From: JAMXLO01 sp963696645
GTDB taxonomy: Bacteria; Pseudomonadota; Alphaproteobacteria; Acetobacterales; Acetobacteraceae
Direction of reading: 5' to 3'
Assembly: GCA_963696645.1 (NCBI GenBank)
Contig: CAVOKY010000007.1
Span: 1,054,001 to 1,118,000, forward strand
Length of the DNA stretch: 64,000 nt
Below, one piece after another: positions 27,538-35,532 of this stretch. The translations under genes were made by a program, and so were the position numbers. Position 1 is the first letter of the stretch. Each line of letters begins with the position of its first letter. The notes below the pieces were generated by a model that saw nothing but the letters and a program-made list of their open reading frames with translations, ran no database searches and had not been told where the DNA came from.

Positions 27538-29021
27538 GGCGCGGCCCCTGCCCTGATCTGCGGCATCGCATCGAACCCTGCCGCGCGCTCCAACGCTGCA
27601 CCCACTGCCAATACCGTCTCCTCGTCGAACGGCTTGCCGATCACCTGCAACCCCAGCGGCAAACCATTGGCGTCCAGTCCCGCGGGCACCGACATCCCCG
27701 GCACGCCCGCCATGTTGGCTGGCACGGTGAACACGTCGTTCAGATACATCTTGATCGGATCGTCCATGTTGTCGCCGTGCGCGAAAGCCGCCGATGGCGC
27801 GGTCGGCGTCACCAGCGCATCGACCCGGGAAAACACCTCGGTGAAGTCGCGCAGGATCAGCGCACGCACCTTCTGCGCTCGCAAATAGTACGCATCATAG
27901 TAGCCGGCGGAAAGCACGTAGGTGCCGATCAGCACGCGACGTCGCACTTCTGCCCCAAACCCTGCGGCACGCGTGCGTTCATACAGATCGCGCAAGTCCT
28001 CACCGTCCTCGCGCAGACCAAAGCGCACGCCGTCATAGCGCGCCAGATTCGACGAGGCCTCGGCTGGCGCCACGATATAATACGTGGTCAGGCCGTACTT
28101 CGTGTGCGGCAGCGACACGTCGATGATCTGCGCACCGGCATCGCGCAGCCATTCAAGACCCTGCTGCCACAGGCGCTCGATGTCGTCCGGCATCCCGTCC
28201 ATGCGATACTCGCGCGGCACGCCGATGCGCAGGCCCTTTACATCGCGTCGGCACGCCGCCTCGAAGTCGGGCACCGGAATGTCGGCGCTGGTGGAATCCT
28301 TTGGATCGTGCCCGGCCATCGAACCAAGCAGGATCGCGCAATCATTCACCGTGCGCGCGAATGGCCCGGGATGATCAAGCGATGAGGCAAAAGCCACCAC
28401 CCCCCAGCGCGAGCATCGGCCATAGGTCGGCTTCACGCCGGCGATGCCGCAGAACGACGCTGGCTGGCGGATCGAACCGCCGGTGTCGGTACCAGTTGCA
28501 CCCATGGCGAGTCGCGCCGACACGGCGGCCGCGGAGCCACCGGATGAACCGCCAGGCACCAATGCCGCTGTCCGGTCCTGCCGCCGCTGCCAGGGATTCG
28601 TCACCGCGCCGTAGCCCGATGTCATGTTCGACGAGCCCATGGCGAATTCGTCCATATTGGCCTTGCCGAGAAATACCGCGCCGTCGCGCAGCAGATTGGC
28701 ACTAACGGTGCTTTCATAAGGCGGGATGAACGGCGCCAGGATGCGGCTGCCCGCCGTGGTGCGCACGCCGTCGGTACAGAACAGGTCCTTGATGGCCAGC
28801 GGAATGCCGGTGAGCGGCGCGAATTCGCCGCGCGCCAGCGCCGCATCGGCGACGTCGGCCTGCGCAAGCGCGCGCGCTCCGGTCACGGTGATGAACGCAT
28901 TGAGCCGCGGATTCAGCGCATCGATCGCCGCCAGGTGCGCCTCGGTGAGTTCCCGCGCGGTGAACTGCCGGGACCGCAGTCCATCGCGTGCTGCGCTGAT
29001 TGTGAGATCGGTCAGGCTCAC
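27534..29021 (-). CDS. gatA: Aspartyl/glutamyl-tRNA amidotransferase subunit A
   Basis: A 495-residue amidase-signature enzyme that frees ammonia from glutamine for GatB. The catalytic Ser-cis-Ser-Lys set is complete: Lys78 in AIKDLF, Ser159 in GGSSGGS and Ser183 in DTGGSIRQP. The GTG start at 29021 overlaps the gatC stop (GTGA), which fixes it; the open frame continues upstream inside gatC but has no homology. With gatB it also overlaps by four bases, so all three subunits are made from one coupled mRNA. Confidence 0.96.
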   Translation of the reverse strand: MSLTDLTISAARDGLRSRQFTARELTEAHLAAIDALNPRLNAFITVTGARALAQADVADAALARGEFAPLTGIPLAIKDLFCTDGVRTTAGSRILAPFIPPYESTVSANLLRDGAVFLGKANMDEFAMGSSNMTSGYGAVTNPWQRRQDRTAALVPGGSSGGSAAAVSARLAMGATGTDTGGSIRQPASFCGIAGVKPTYGRCSRWGVVAFASSLDHPGPFARTVNDCAILLGSMAGHDPKDSTSADIPVPDFEAACRRDVKGLRIGVPREYRMDGMPDDIERLWQQGLEWLRDAGAQIIDVSLPHTKYGLTTYYIVAPAEASSNLARYDGVRFGLREDGEDLRDLYERTRAAGFGAEVRRRVLIGTYVLSAGYYDAYYLRAQKVRALILRDFTEVFSRVDALVTPTAPSAAFAHGDNMDDPIKMYLNDVFTVPANMAGVPGMSVPAGLDANGLPLGLQVIGKPFDEETVLAVGAALERAAGFDAMPQIRAGAAP

Positions 29022-29305
29022 TCGACCACCTTGGGAACGACGAAGAAGTCCCCGGCACGTTCCGGCGCATTGGCCAGGATCCTGTCGGGATAGCCGCCAT
29101 CCGTCACCGCGTCCTCGCGCATCTTCAGCGCCATCTGCGCGGCGCCGGCGAGAGGTTCGACGTCGTCGACATTCACCTCGTTGAGCTGCTCGATCCAGCC
29201 CAAGATGCCGTTCAGCTCCGCCGCCAGCGTGACGAGTTCGCTGTCCTCGACGCGGATGCGCGCGAGCGTGGCGATGCGGCGGATGGTCGCGGTGTCGAGC
29301 GACAT
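29018..29305 (-). CDS. gatC: Aspartyl/glutamyl-tRNA amidotransferase subunit C
   Basis: A 95-residue subunit C, the small belt protein that holds GatA and GatB together. The sequence MSLDTATIRRIATLARI, then LNGILGWIEQLNEVNVDDVEP and the C-terminal DFFVVPKVVE are diagnostic. No strong ribosome site precedes the ATG; an ATG three codons upstream is a possible alternative. It is the first gene of the gatCAB operon, and the promoter must lie in the stretch toward ruvX. Confidence 0.95.
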   Translation of the reverse strand: MSLDTATIRRIATLARIRVEDSELVTLAAELNGILGWIEQLNEVNVDDVEPLAGAAQMALKMREDAVTDGGYPDRILANAPERAGDFFVVPKVVE

Positions 29306-29672
29306 GACGAGCATTATCCAGTTGCGGAAGGAGCCCTGGACCATACCGGCGGTGATGGCAGGGTTCAACCAGCGCGAGCCTTTTACCTACCCGCCAAGAC
29401 GGGTGTGAGCGAACAGCGACGACGTCGCGATATTGACTGCATCGGGTTCGATCAACCTCGCGGCACTGCTTGCGCATTCCATCATGTCGCGCGGCACGAT
29501 GCCGCGGGCGAGAGGATTGCACCGCGGACACGGAGAACCGCAAAGCTGGCGAGTGCCGCGAGCCTCGTGATCGCAGACGTACCGCTTGCTCGGGGACTTG
29601 CGGCGCAATGTTCCTAACCGCTCCTGATCATGGCGCTTTGCCTGTCCCGCCCGGCATCGCGATATTGGCTGC
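29306..29672. promoter_or_regulatory. Divergent intergenic region (gatCAB / ruvX)
   Basis: About 370 bases between divergent housekeeping genes. No gene, repeat or RNA was recognised; it should hold the promoters of gatC and ruvX. Confidence 0.5.
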
Positions 29673-30134
29673 ATGCCACTCCTCAGCATGCAGGCGTTGC
29701 GCGCCACCCTTGGCCGAGACCAGCGACTGGTCGGGCTCGATCCAGGCAGCAGGGTGATCGGCGTCGCGCTGTCCGACGTGCGTCTGTCGCTTGCCTCGCC
29801 CTATGACAGCATCCGGCGCGGCAAGCTGCGCGACAATGCGGCCGAGATTTCCGCGATCGCTCGGACGGAGGGCGCGGGGGGTCTGGTGGTGGGGCTGCCG
29901 CTGTCGATGGATGGCTCGGTGGGACCGGCGGCGCAGGCGGCGCGCGACTGGGCGCTGGCGCTGTCGGAGGCCACCGGTCTGCCCGCCGCATTATGGGACG
30001 AGCGGCTGTCGTCGGCAGCGGTCAACCGGTTCCTGGTTGATCAGGCCGATCTCAGCCGCAGCAAGCGCGGCAAGGCGGTGGACCGGATGGCGGCCGCCTG
30101 GATGTTGCAGGCGGCCCTCGATGCCAGCCGGTGA
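29673..30134 (+). CDS. ruvX: RuvX/YqgF-type Holliday junction resolvase-like, pre-16S rRNA nuclease
   Basis: A 153-residue RNase H-fold protein of the YqgF/RuvX family, which matures the 5' end of 16S rRNA and is often essential. The conserved catalytic segments are LVGLDPGSRVIGVALSD near the N-terminus, GGLVVGLPLSMDGSVG in the middle, WDERLSS, and KRGKAVDRMAAAWMLQ with the final acidic residue. The gene stands alone between divergent gatC and convergent gloA. Confidence 0.93.
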   Translation: MPLLSMQALRATLGRDQRLVGLDPGSRVIGVALSDVRLSLASPYDSIRRGKLRDNAAEISAIARTEGAGGLVVGLPLSMDGSVGPAAQAARDWALALSEATGLPAALWDERLSSAAVNRFLVDQADLSRSKRGKAVDRMAAAWMLQAALDASR

Positions 30135-30144
30135 TTCCCCGCAG

Positions 30145-30531
30145 TTACGGCCGCTGCACAAGCTCAATCATGTAGCCGTCCGGATCCTTGACGAACGCGA
30201 TGATCGTGGTGCCGAACTTCACCGGCCCGGCCGGACGGGTGACGGTGCCGCCAGCCTTGGCTGCGACGTCGCACGCCGCCGCAACGTCCGGCACGCCGAT
30301 CGCCAGATGGCCGAACGCGCCGCCCATCTCGTATTTTTCCACGCCGTAATTGTAGGTCAGCTCGATCGCCGTGTTGCTGTCCTCGTCGCCGAAGCCGACG
30401 AACGCCAGGGTGTATTTCCCGTCCGGCACGTCGCGCCGGCGCAACTCCTTCATGCCGAACGCCTTGGAGTAGAAAGCAATGCTGCGATCCAGGTCGCCGA
30501 CGCGCAGCATGGTATGCAGATAACGGCTCAT
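30145..30531 (-). CDS. gloA: Lactoylglutathione lyase (glyoxalase I)
   Basis: A 128-residue glyoxalase I that converts the methylglyoxal-glutathione adduct to lactoylglutathione. The paired beta-alpha-beta modules carry the metal ligands: His6 in YLHTMLRV, Glu in NTAIELTYNYG, His in GAFGHLAIG and Glu in DPDGYMIELVQ. The NYGV-x-x-YxxG segment is typical of the short Ni-type bacterial enzyme. Its ATG overlaps the lpxI stop (ATGA), so it is co-translated with a lipid A gene, a pairing that is not usual. Confidence 0.93.
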   Translation of the reverse strand: MSRYLHTMLRVGDLDRSIAFYSKAFGMKELRRRDVPDGKYTLAFVGFGDEDSNTAIELTYNYGVEKYEMGGAFGHLAIGVPDVAAACDVAAKAGGTVTRPAGPVKFGTTIIAFVKDPDGYMIELVQRP

Positions 30532-31397
30532 GTGTTCACTCCCCTCTCGTCGAAACTGTCCGGGTCCATGCCCAGCAGAAAAACTCCGGCCGTGTCCGCC
30601 ACGGCGATCGAGGCCTGACGGTCGGCTAGAATGGTGCCTCCCGCCTCGAACGCAACCCCGCGCAGCCCTGCGCCGGCCACCGCGCGGATCGTTTCGGGCC
30701 CGATGGTCGGCAGGTCGGCACGGCGATCCTGCCCGGGCTTGACCAGCTTCACCAGCACGCCGCCGCGGCCCGGCCGCGCCAATCCGCCACAGCGGGACAG
30801 CATCGCATCGGTACCTTCGGCTGCCTCGACCGCCAGCACGACGCCTTGCTGCACCACGCAGGCCTGGCCCACGTCCACCGCACCCAACGCGCGCACCACA
30901 ATGACACCGCGGCGGATGTCCGCCATTGCCACCGCATCGGGCGCCGATTGCGATAGCAGCCCGGCGGGCCCCAGCGCCTCGCTGAGAATTTCGTGCGCAC
31001 CGATGACGCGAAACCCCTCCTCGCTCAGGATCTTCACCACCGCCGCAAGCAGTCCGTCATCGCCGGCAAAGGCAGCGCGTCCGATGCGGGCCAACATGCG
31101 GGCACCCTCCGCGTCGGGACGCAGATCGAGCAGCGACGGTCGCCGAACCGGTCCGATCAGCACCAGGTCCTGGCAGCCATGGGCACGTAAGGCGGCAAGG
31201 ATTCGCGCGACGGCAAGCATCCGCACCACCTCGTGCGGCCAGGGCGCAAGTACATCGGGTTCGGCGAAGCCTTCCAGTCCGACCATGAATACGGACCGCC
31301 CAGCGGCGCGCGCCGCCGCGGCGACCTGACCGGGCAGCCGCCCGCCGCCGGCCAGAATGCCCAGCGTGCGCGGCGTGGCCTCAGTATCACGTGTCAT
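30528..31397 (-). CDS. lpxI: UDP-2,3-diacylglucosamine diphosphatase LpxI
   Basis: A 289-residue LpxI (DUF1009) that hydrolyses UDP-2,3-diacylglucosamine to lipid X in lipid A synthesis; alphaproteobacteria use it in place of LpxH. The N-terminal LGILAGGGRLPGQVA, the middle GVIVVRALGAVDVGQACVVQ and the C-terminal GTDAMLSRC...GVLVKLVKPGQDRRADLP with its catalytic Asp are diagnostic. The preferred start is ATG 31397; a tandem 16-base duplication spans the start and provides a second copy of the first codons upstream. lpxB, which normally follows, is absent here and gloA takes its place. Confidence 0.93.
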   Translation of the reverse strand: MTRDTEATPRTLGILAGGGRLPGQVAAAARAAGRSVFMVGLEGFAEPDVLAPWPHEVVRMLAVARILAALRAHGCQDLVLIGPVRRPSLLDLRPDAEGARMLARIGRAAFAGDDGLLAAVVKILSEEGFRVIGAHEILSEALGPAGLLSQSAPDAVAMADIRRGVIVVRALGAVDVGQACVVQQGVVLAVEAAEGTDAMLSRCGGLARPGRGGVLVKLVKPGQDRRADLPTIGPETIRAVAGAGLRGVAFEAGGTILADRQASIAVADTAGVFLLGMDPDSFDERGVNT

Positions 31398-31417
31398 GGA
31401 CATCACGTGTCATGGAC
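31386..31417. repeat. Perfect tandem duplication of 16 bases across the lpxI start
   Basis: The unit ATCACGTGTCATGGAC occurs twice back to back (31386-31401 and 31402-31417). The second, upstream copy repeats the start codon region of lpxI but in a different frame, so it would not add an in-frame start; it displaces whatever ribosome site lay upstream. Confidence 0.9.
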
Positions 31418-31473
31418 GAAACAGCACACATTATGGCGAACCGAGACGCTATCCGCAGAGCCACATCGCTTCG

Positions 31474-31944
31474 TCAGGACGTCTTCGATGACATTAGATC
31501 AAAGGTGACGCTCTTAGGCGTACTGGCCAGTTTCGGGTCGGTCGCCGAGAAGCTGAAATTGACCGTCTGAAAGCTGAAGCTGAAGGTCTCGACCGGGATC
31601 CCTTCCGGGTCGGCCGAGACCCCGTAGCTGCTGATCGCGCAGTTGGTGAATTTGTAGGCCATATATGTCGTCACCTTGTTCACCGCCGTGGTGGTGAACC
31701 TGCATTCGAGGTTGCCGATGAGCGTCCGGTTCAGACCGAACTGGGTGAGGTCGACGGAAGCCTGTTCCGCCTTCATCGTCAGCGTAAACTCGTGCACGGC
31801 GACATCCCGGTACACGCTGGAACCCTGGCCCTGGGCGTTGGTAGCCGCGTAACCCCAACGGAAGCTGTCCAATTCGACCCACCCTTCCAGGCCGGTCGTG
31901 GTGACGGCTCCCTTGATCGATCCGAACTTCGCGTAAATGGCCAC
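31474..31944 (-). CDS. Hcp-family type VI secretion tube/effector protein
   Basis: A 156-residue protein of the Hcp family, whose hexameric rings form the inner tube of the type VI secretion system and can carry effectors. The start MAIYAKFGSIKGAVT, the GWVELDSFRWG strand and the VETFSFSFQTVNFSF region near the C-terminus are characteristic. No other type VI genes (sheath, VgrG, baseplate, ClpV) are in the window, so this is an orphan copy. It sits between lpxA and lpxI on the same strand, a position usually free of other genes, and probably moved there. GGAGGG lies 14 bases before the ATG, rather far. Confidence 0.83.
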   Translation of the reverse strand: MAIYAKFGSIKGAVTTTGLEGWVELDSFRWGYAATNAQGQGSSVYRDVAVHEFTLTMKAEQASVDLTQFGLNRTLIGNLECRFTTTAVNKVTTYMAYKFTNCAISSYGVSADPEGIPVETFSFSFQTVNFSFSATDPKLASTPKSVTFDLMSSKTS

Positions 31945-32031
31945 GATGTGCCCTCCGCCTCGCGACTGACGAGATCTCGCGATAAACTATCCGCAACGTC
32001 GCAAGTCTGTCGATTATTGTGAGGGTGCCGG

Positions 32032-32848
32032 CTATTCCGCGCGGATCAGGCCGCGGTGGCTCGGCGCGTCGATGAAGGACAGCACTTCGGAGACCAAGGC
32101 CTGCTCGCCATAGCGTACGCGGGTCGTGGCCAATCGCTGAGCGAACACGCCCTCGTGGCGGAACAGATCGCGAAACGCGTTGTGCAGCAACTGGATCTGC
32201 GTCTTGTCAAAGCCGCGGCGCTTGAGGCCGATGACATTCAACCCGACCAGCCGGGCGCGGTTGCCGAGTCACGCTGCCGAACGGGATCACGTCGGCCTCC
32301 ACGCCGGACACGCCGCCGATCATCGCCGCGCGGCCGATGCGGACGAATTGATGGATTGCCGCCGCGCCACCGATCACCGCATGGTCGCCGATGCTGACAT
32401 GGCCGCCCATCACCGCGTTGTTGGCGATGATGACGTGATCGCCCACCGTGCAATCGTGCGCGACGTGGGCCACCGCCATCAACAGGCAATCGGTGCCGAC
32501 CTTGGTGATGCCCTTGCCGGTGACCGTGCCGCGATGGATCGTGCAGTGCTCGCGTACCTGCGTGCGGGCGCCGATATCGCAGCGTGTCGGCTGGCCCTGG
32601 TATTTCAGGTCCTGCGGCGCGAGACCCACGGTGCAGAAGGGATACAGCACCACATCCGGACCGATGCGCGTATGACCATCGACGACAACATGAGACACGA
32701 GTTCAGCGCGGTCCTCGATCACGGCATTCGGACCCACCGTGCAATAGGGACCGATATGCACGTCGATTCCCAGCTCGGCACCGCGGGCAACTATGGCGGT
32801 CGGATGTATGACGGCGCCGGTTGTCTTCAGCACAATCGTGTCGGTCAT
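32032..32848 (-). CDS. lpxA: UDP-N-acetylglucosamine acyltransferase LpxA, interrupted by one-base frameshift
   Basis: LpxA makes the first step of lipid A synthesis. The N-terminal two thirds (MTDTIVLK to DVIPFGSVT) shows the left-handed beta-helix hexapeptide repeats and the catalytic His in LLMAVAHVAHDC. At about 32266 one extra base shifts the frame: the expected GNRARLVGLNVIGLKRRGF lies in the next frame and continues to the normal C-terminus (SFIDAPSHRGLIRAE). The total of about 272 residues without loss, and the fact that lpxA is essential while the rest of the lipid A pathway is intact, make a base-calling error the likely cause. An alternative ATG start lies at 32857. The order lpxD-fabZ-lpxA is conserved. 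Confidence 0.9.
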
Positions 32849-33019
32849 GGCATCCATTCTGGCGCTGCTTCCCCGTGAGCAAACGATCGGACGGAACAAT
32901 AGTGAAGGCTAGGCTCGAGCCGGCCGGCGACCAACTCAATCATTATTGCCATATATTTCCACGAACACCCTGTAACCGATTGTTTCAACGCGAATTTTGG
33001 CGATTTTGCGGCGCAGCAT

Positions 33020-33514
33020 TCAGGCTGACCCGGCACGGTCCCTGATCATCGCCGCATAGGTTGCTTCCGCCACCGACACACCATCCACCCGGGCGATTGC
33101 ATTGAACTTCCAGACGTTGCCGCGGTTGCGTTCCTTCGTCACATGGATGCGAAGCTGGTCGCCCGGGACTACAGGACGGCGAAACTTCGCCCCTTCGATC
33201 GACATGAAGTAGACCACCTTGCCGGCAGCATCCGGACCCAGTGTCTCGACCACCAGCACCGCCGCGGTCTGCGCCATGCTCTCGATGATCAGCACGCCCG
33301 GCATCACCGGATGGTTGGGAAAATGTCCCTGGAAGAACGATTCGTTGACCGAGACGTTCTTGATGCCGATAGCCGAATGGTTGCGCACGACGTCCACCAC
33401 CCGGTCGATCATCAGGAACGGATAGCGATGCGGGATCGCGTGCATGATGCGCGCGATATCGACCACCTCGCTCGTGGTTCCGACCAGAACTGACTCGGCG
33501 GCGGGGGAATCCAT
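33020..33514 (-). CDS. fabZ: 3-hydroxyacyl-ACP dehydratase FabZ
   Basis: A 164-residue hotdog-fold dehydratase of fatty-acid synthesis, also supplying hydroxyacyl groups balance for lipid A. The catalytic segment FFQGHFPNHPVMPGVLIIE contains His64 and Glu78, and IPHRYPFLMIDRV opens the domain. The ATG overlaps the lpxD stop (TGATG) with AGGA just upstream; a GTG one codon earlier is also possible. It belongs to the bamA-ompH-lpxD-fabZ-lpxA unit. Confidence 0.96.
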   Translation of the reverse strand: MDSPAAESVLVGTTSEVVDIARIMHAIPHRYPFLMIDRVVDVVRNHSAIGIKNVSVNESFFQGHFPNHPVMPGVLIIESMAQTAAVLVVETLGPDAAGKVVYFMSIEGAKFRRPVVPGDQLRIHVTKERNRGNVWKFNAIARVDGVSVAEATYAAMIRDRAGSA

Positions 33515-34602
33515 CACGTCCTGTCCGTATCTTTCTCCGTTTCCTGCGCCGCAGCCCGGCCTTTGTGCCGCTTGCCGGTCGCATCCCGCACGAGTCGCCG
33601 CAGCACGGCTACATGGCGAAAGAACTCACGTGCCGGCTGGGCCGGGCTGCCCACCACGTCGGCCCCGGCCGGCACATCCGACATCACCCCCGCCTGCGCC
33701 CCGATCCGTGCGCGGCGCCCGATCCTGAGATGACCTGTCAGCCCTGCCTGGCCCGCGACCATGACGTGGTCTTCCAGCACCGTGGAACCGGAAATGCCGG
33801 CTTGTGAGACGATCACGCAACCGCGACCAAGGCGGACGTTGTGCCCGATCTGCACAAGGTTGTCGAGGCGCGAGCCGGCGCCGATGCAGGTATCGTGCAA
33901 CGAACCACGATCGATCGTGGTGTTCGCGCCGACCTCTACATCATCCTCGAGCACCACGCGGCCGAGCTGCGGCACGCTGACGAACTCCACGCCGTCGACC
34001 GCGAAGCCGAAACCGTCCTGGCCGATGCGAGCGCCGGGGAACACGATCACCCGATCGCCAAGCAGCGCGTGGCTGATCGAGGCGTGGGCGCCGATGCGGC
34101 AATCGGCACCCAGCACGACACCGTCCCCGATAATCGCGCCGGGACCGATGCGGCAGCGCGGGCCGATTTCGGCACGGCTGCCGATCACCGCGAGCGGGCC
34201 GATCTCCGCACTGGCGTCGATGGCGGAATCCGGTGCAACGACGGCCGACGGATGCACGCCGGGCCGCGCAGGCGGAACGGGATGGAACAGCGCGGCGACC
34301 CGCGCCCAGGCGACATAGGGTTCATTGCTAATGATCGTAACCGCGGTCGGCGGAACGCGGTCCGCCATGTCGGGATGCACGATCACCGCGCCGGCACGCG
34401 TTTGGGCCAGCGCCGCGGCGTATTTGCGATTGTCGAGGAAGCTGACCTCGCCGGGTTCGGCGGTCTGCAACGGGGCAACACCCGTCAGCATCAGGCGTCG
34501 CGGCGGAACATCGACCTCCGCGGCGTCGGCAACCGCCGCCAGGCTATGGGGGCCGCTCCGATGGAAGAAGCGGGGATCACCGGCAATCGGCAGCCGATCC
34601 AT
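33514..34602 (-). CDS. lpxD: UDP-3-O-(3-hydroxyacyl)glucosamine N-acyltransferase LpxD
   Basis: A 362-residue LpxD, the third enzyme of lipid A synthesis, acting as a cytoplasmic trimer. An N-terminal uridine-binding domain (VSFLDNRKYAAAL, ISNEPYVAWARVAALFH) is followed by many hexapeptide repeats of the left-handed helix and a C-terminal alpha-helix. The catalytic His lies in LDNLVQIGHNVRLG. The gene follows ompH by 21 bases and overlaps fabZ. Confidence 0.96.
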   Translation of the reverse strand: MDRLPIAGDPRFFHRSGPHSLAAVADAAEVDVPPRRLMLTGVAPLQTAEPGEVSFLDNRKYAAALAQTRAGAVIVHPDMADRVPPTAVTIISNEPYVAWARVAALFHPVPPARPGVHPSAVVAPDSAIDASAEIGPLAVIGSRAEIGPRCRIGPGAIIGDGVVLGADCRIGAHASISHALLGDRVIVFPGARIGQDGFGFAVDGVEFVSVPQLGRVVLEDDVEVGANTTIDRGSLHDTCIGAGSRLDNLVQIGHNVRLGRGCVIVSQAGISGSTVLEDHVMVAGQAGLTGHLRIGRRARIGAQAGVMSDVPAGADVVGSPAQPAREFFRHVAVLRRLVRDATGKRHKGRAAAQETEKDTDRT

Positions 34603-34623
34603 CTGTCCGCACCGTTAATCGGC

Positions 34624-35532
34624 TCAATGGTGCTGTGCCTGCGCGGCCGGCGGCTTCGCGGACGCTTTGGTCGGACCTGCCTGCGGCCCGGCGACTGGCT
34701 TCGCCTCGGCGGCAGGCGTTCCGGACGGGGGCAGCTTCAGATCCACCGGCGAAACGCCATCGGGCGGTATCACCACCTTCGGCAGCACCTTGTTCAGATC
34801 CTCCACCACGGCGGCCGTCATGTCGAAGTCGCTCGTCGTTCCGAGCATCTGCGCCCGGTTCAGCACCAGATTAATGCCGCGGCTGATCGCCACCTGCTGG
34901 GTCACCATCTCGACGGCGCGGTCGATCTGCGCCATCACGTACTGGCTGGCTTCCTGAATGATGCGGTTGCGGTCGCCGAAGGTGCGGCGTGAGTCGGTGA
35001 TGCGGTCCTGCAGCTCCTTCTCGCGCGCCCGGATCTGCTCAGGCGTGAGCTTGGCGCGGTCGTTCGCGAGCGTCTGGCCAAGATCGCGCAGTGCGACCTG
35101 CTCCTTCTGCGCATCCTCATTCAGCTTCTGCCGGCGTGCCAGGAATTCCTTGTCGGCCGCCTGGAACGCGGTGGAGGAGCGCATCACGTCTGGCACCGAC
35201 AGGACGCCGACGATCGCCGCCGGCGGCGTCGGACCCTTCGGCAACGGCGCAACGTCCGGCGGTGCCGGCAGCTTCACCTCGAGCGGGGGCGCCTGGCCCT
35301 CGGCACCGGGCGGCACGCCCTCCGGCACCAGGGTGGGCTCGGCAGCCCCAGGCGCGGCCTGCGCGGGCGTCGCGGCGGGACGGCCTGGCGGACGCGCCAC
35401 GACGGGGGGGCGCTGCTGGCCTGGTACAAACCAATCCTGGTTCTGCTGCTGTTGTGCCGCGGCAGGCATTGCACTGGCGGACATGAAGCCGGCCACCAGG
35501 AAGGAGGCCGTGAAAAGGCGAAACTGGTGCAC
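34624..35532 (-). CDS. OmpH/Skp-family periplasmic chaperone
   Basis: A 302-residue exported protein with a signal peptide (LFTASFLVAGFMSASAMPAAA) and a Skp/OmpH domain that helps outer-membrane proteins reach BamA. The central part (about 110-250) has the long coiled-coil arms rich in Lys, Glu and Gln (KEFLARRQKLNEDAQKEQ). The N-terminal Pro/Ala-rich linker of about 80 residues and the Pro/Ala-rich tail ending in QAQHH make it longer than E. coli Skp (about 160 residues), as often seen in this group. It begins directly after the bamA stop codon. Confidence 0.87.
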   Translation of the reverse strand: MHQFRLFTASFLVAGFMSASAMPAAAQQQQNQDWFVPGQQRPPVVARPPGRPAATPAQAAPGAAEPTLVPEGVPPGAEGQAPPLEVKLPAPPDVAPLPKGPTPPAAIVGVLSVPDVMRSSTAFQAADKEFLARRQKLNEDAQKEQVALRDLGQTLANDRAKLTPEQIRAREKELQDRITDSRRTFGDRNRIIQEASQYVMAQIDRAVEMVTQQVAISRGINLVLNRAQMLGTTSDFDMTAAVVEDLNKVLPKVVIPPDGVSPVDLKLPPSGTPAAEAKPVAGPQAGPTKASAKPPAAQAQHH

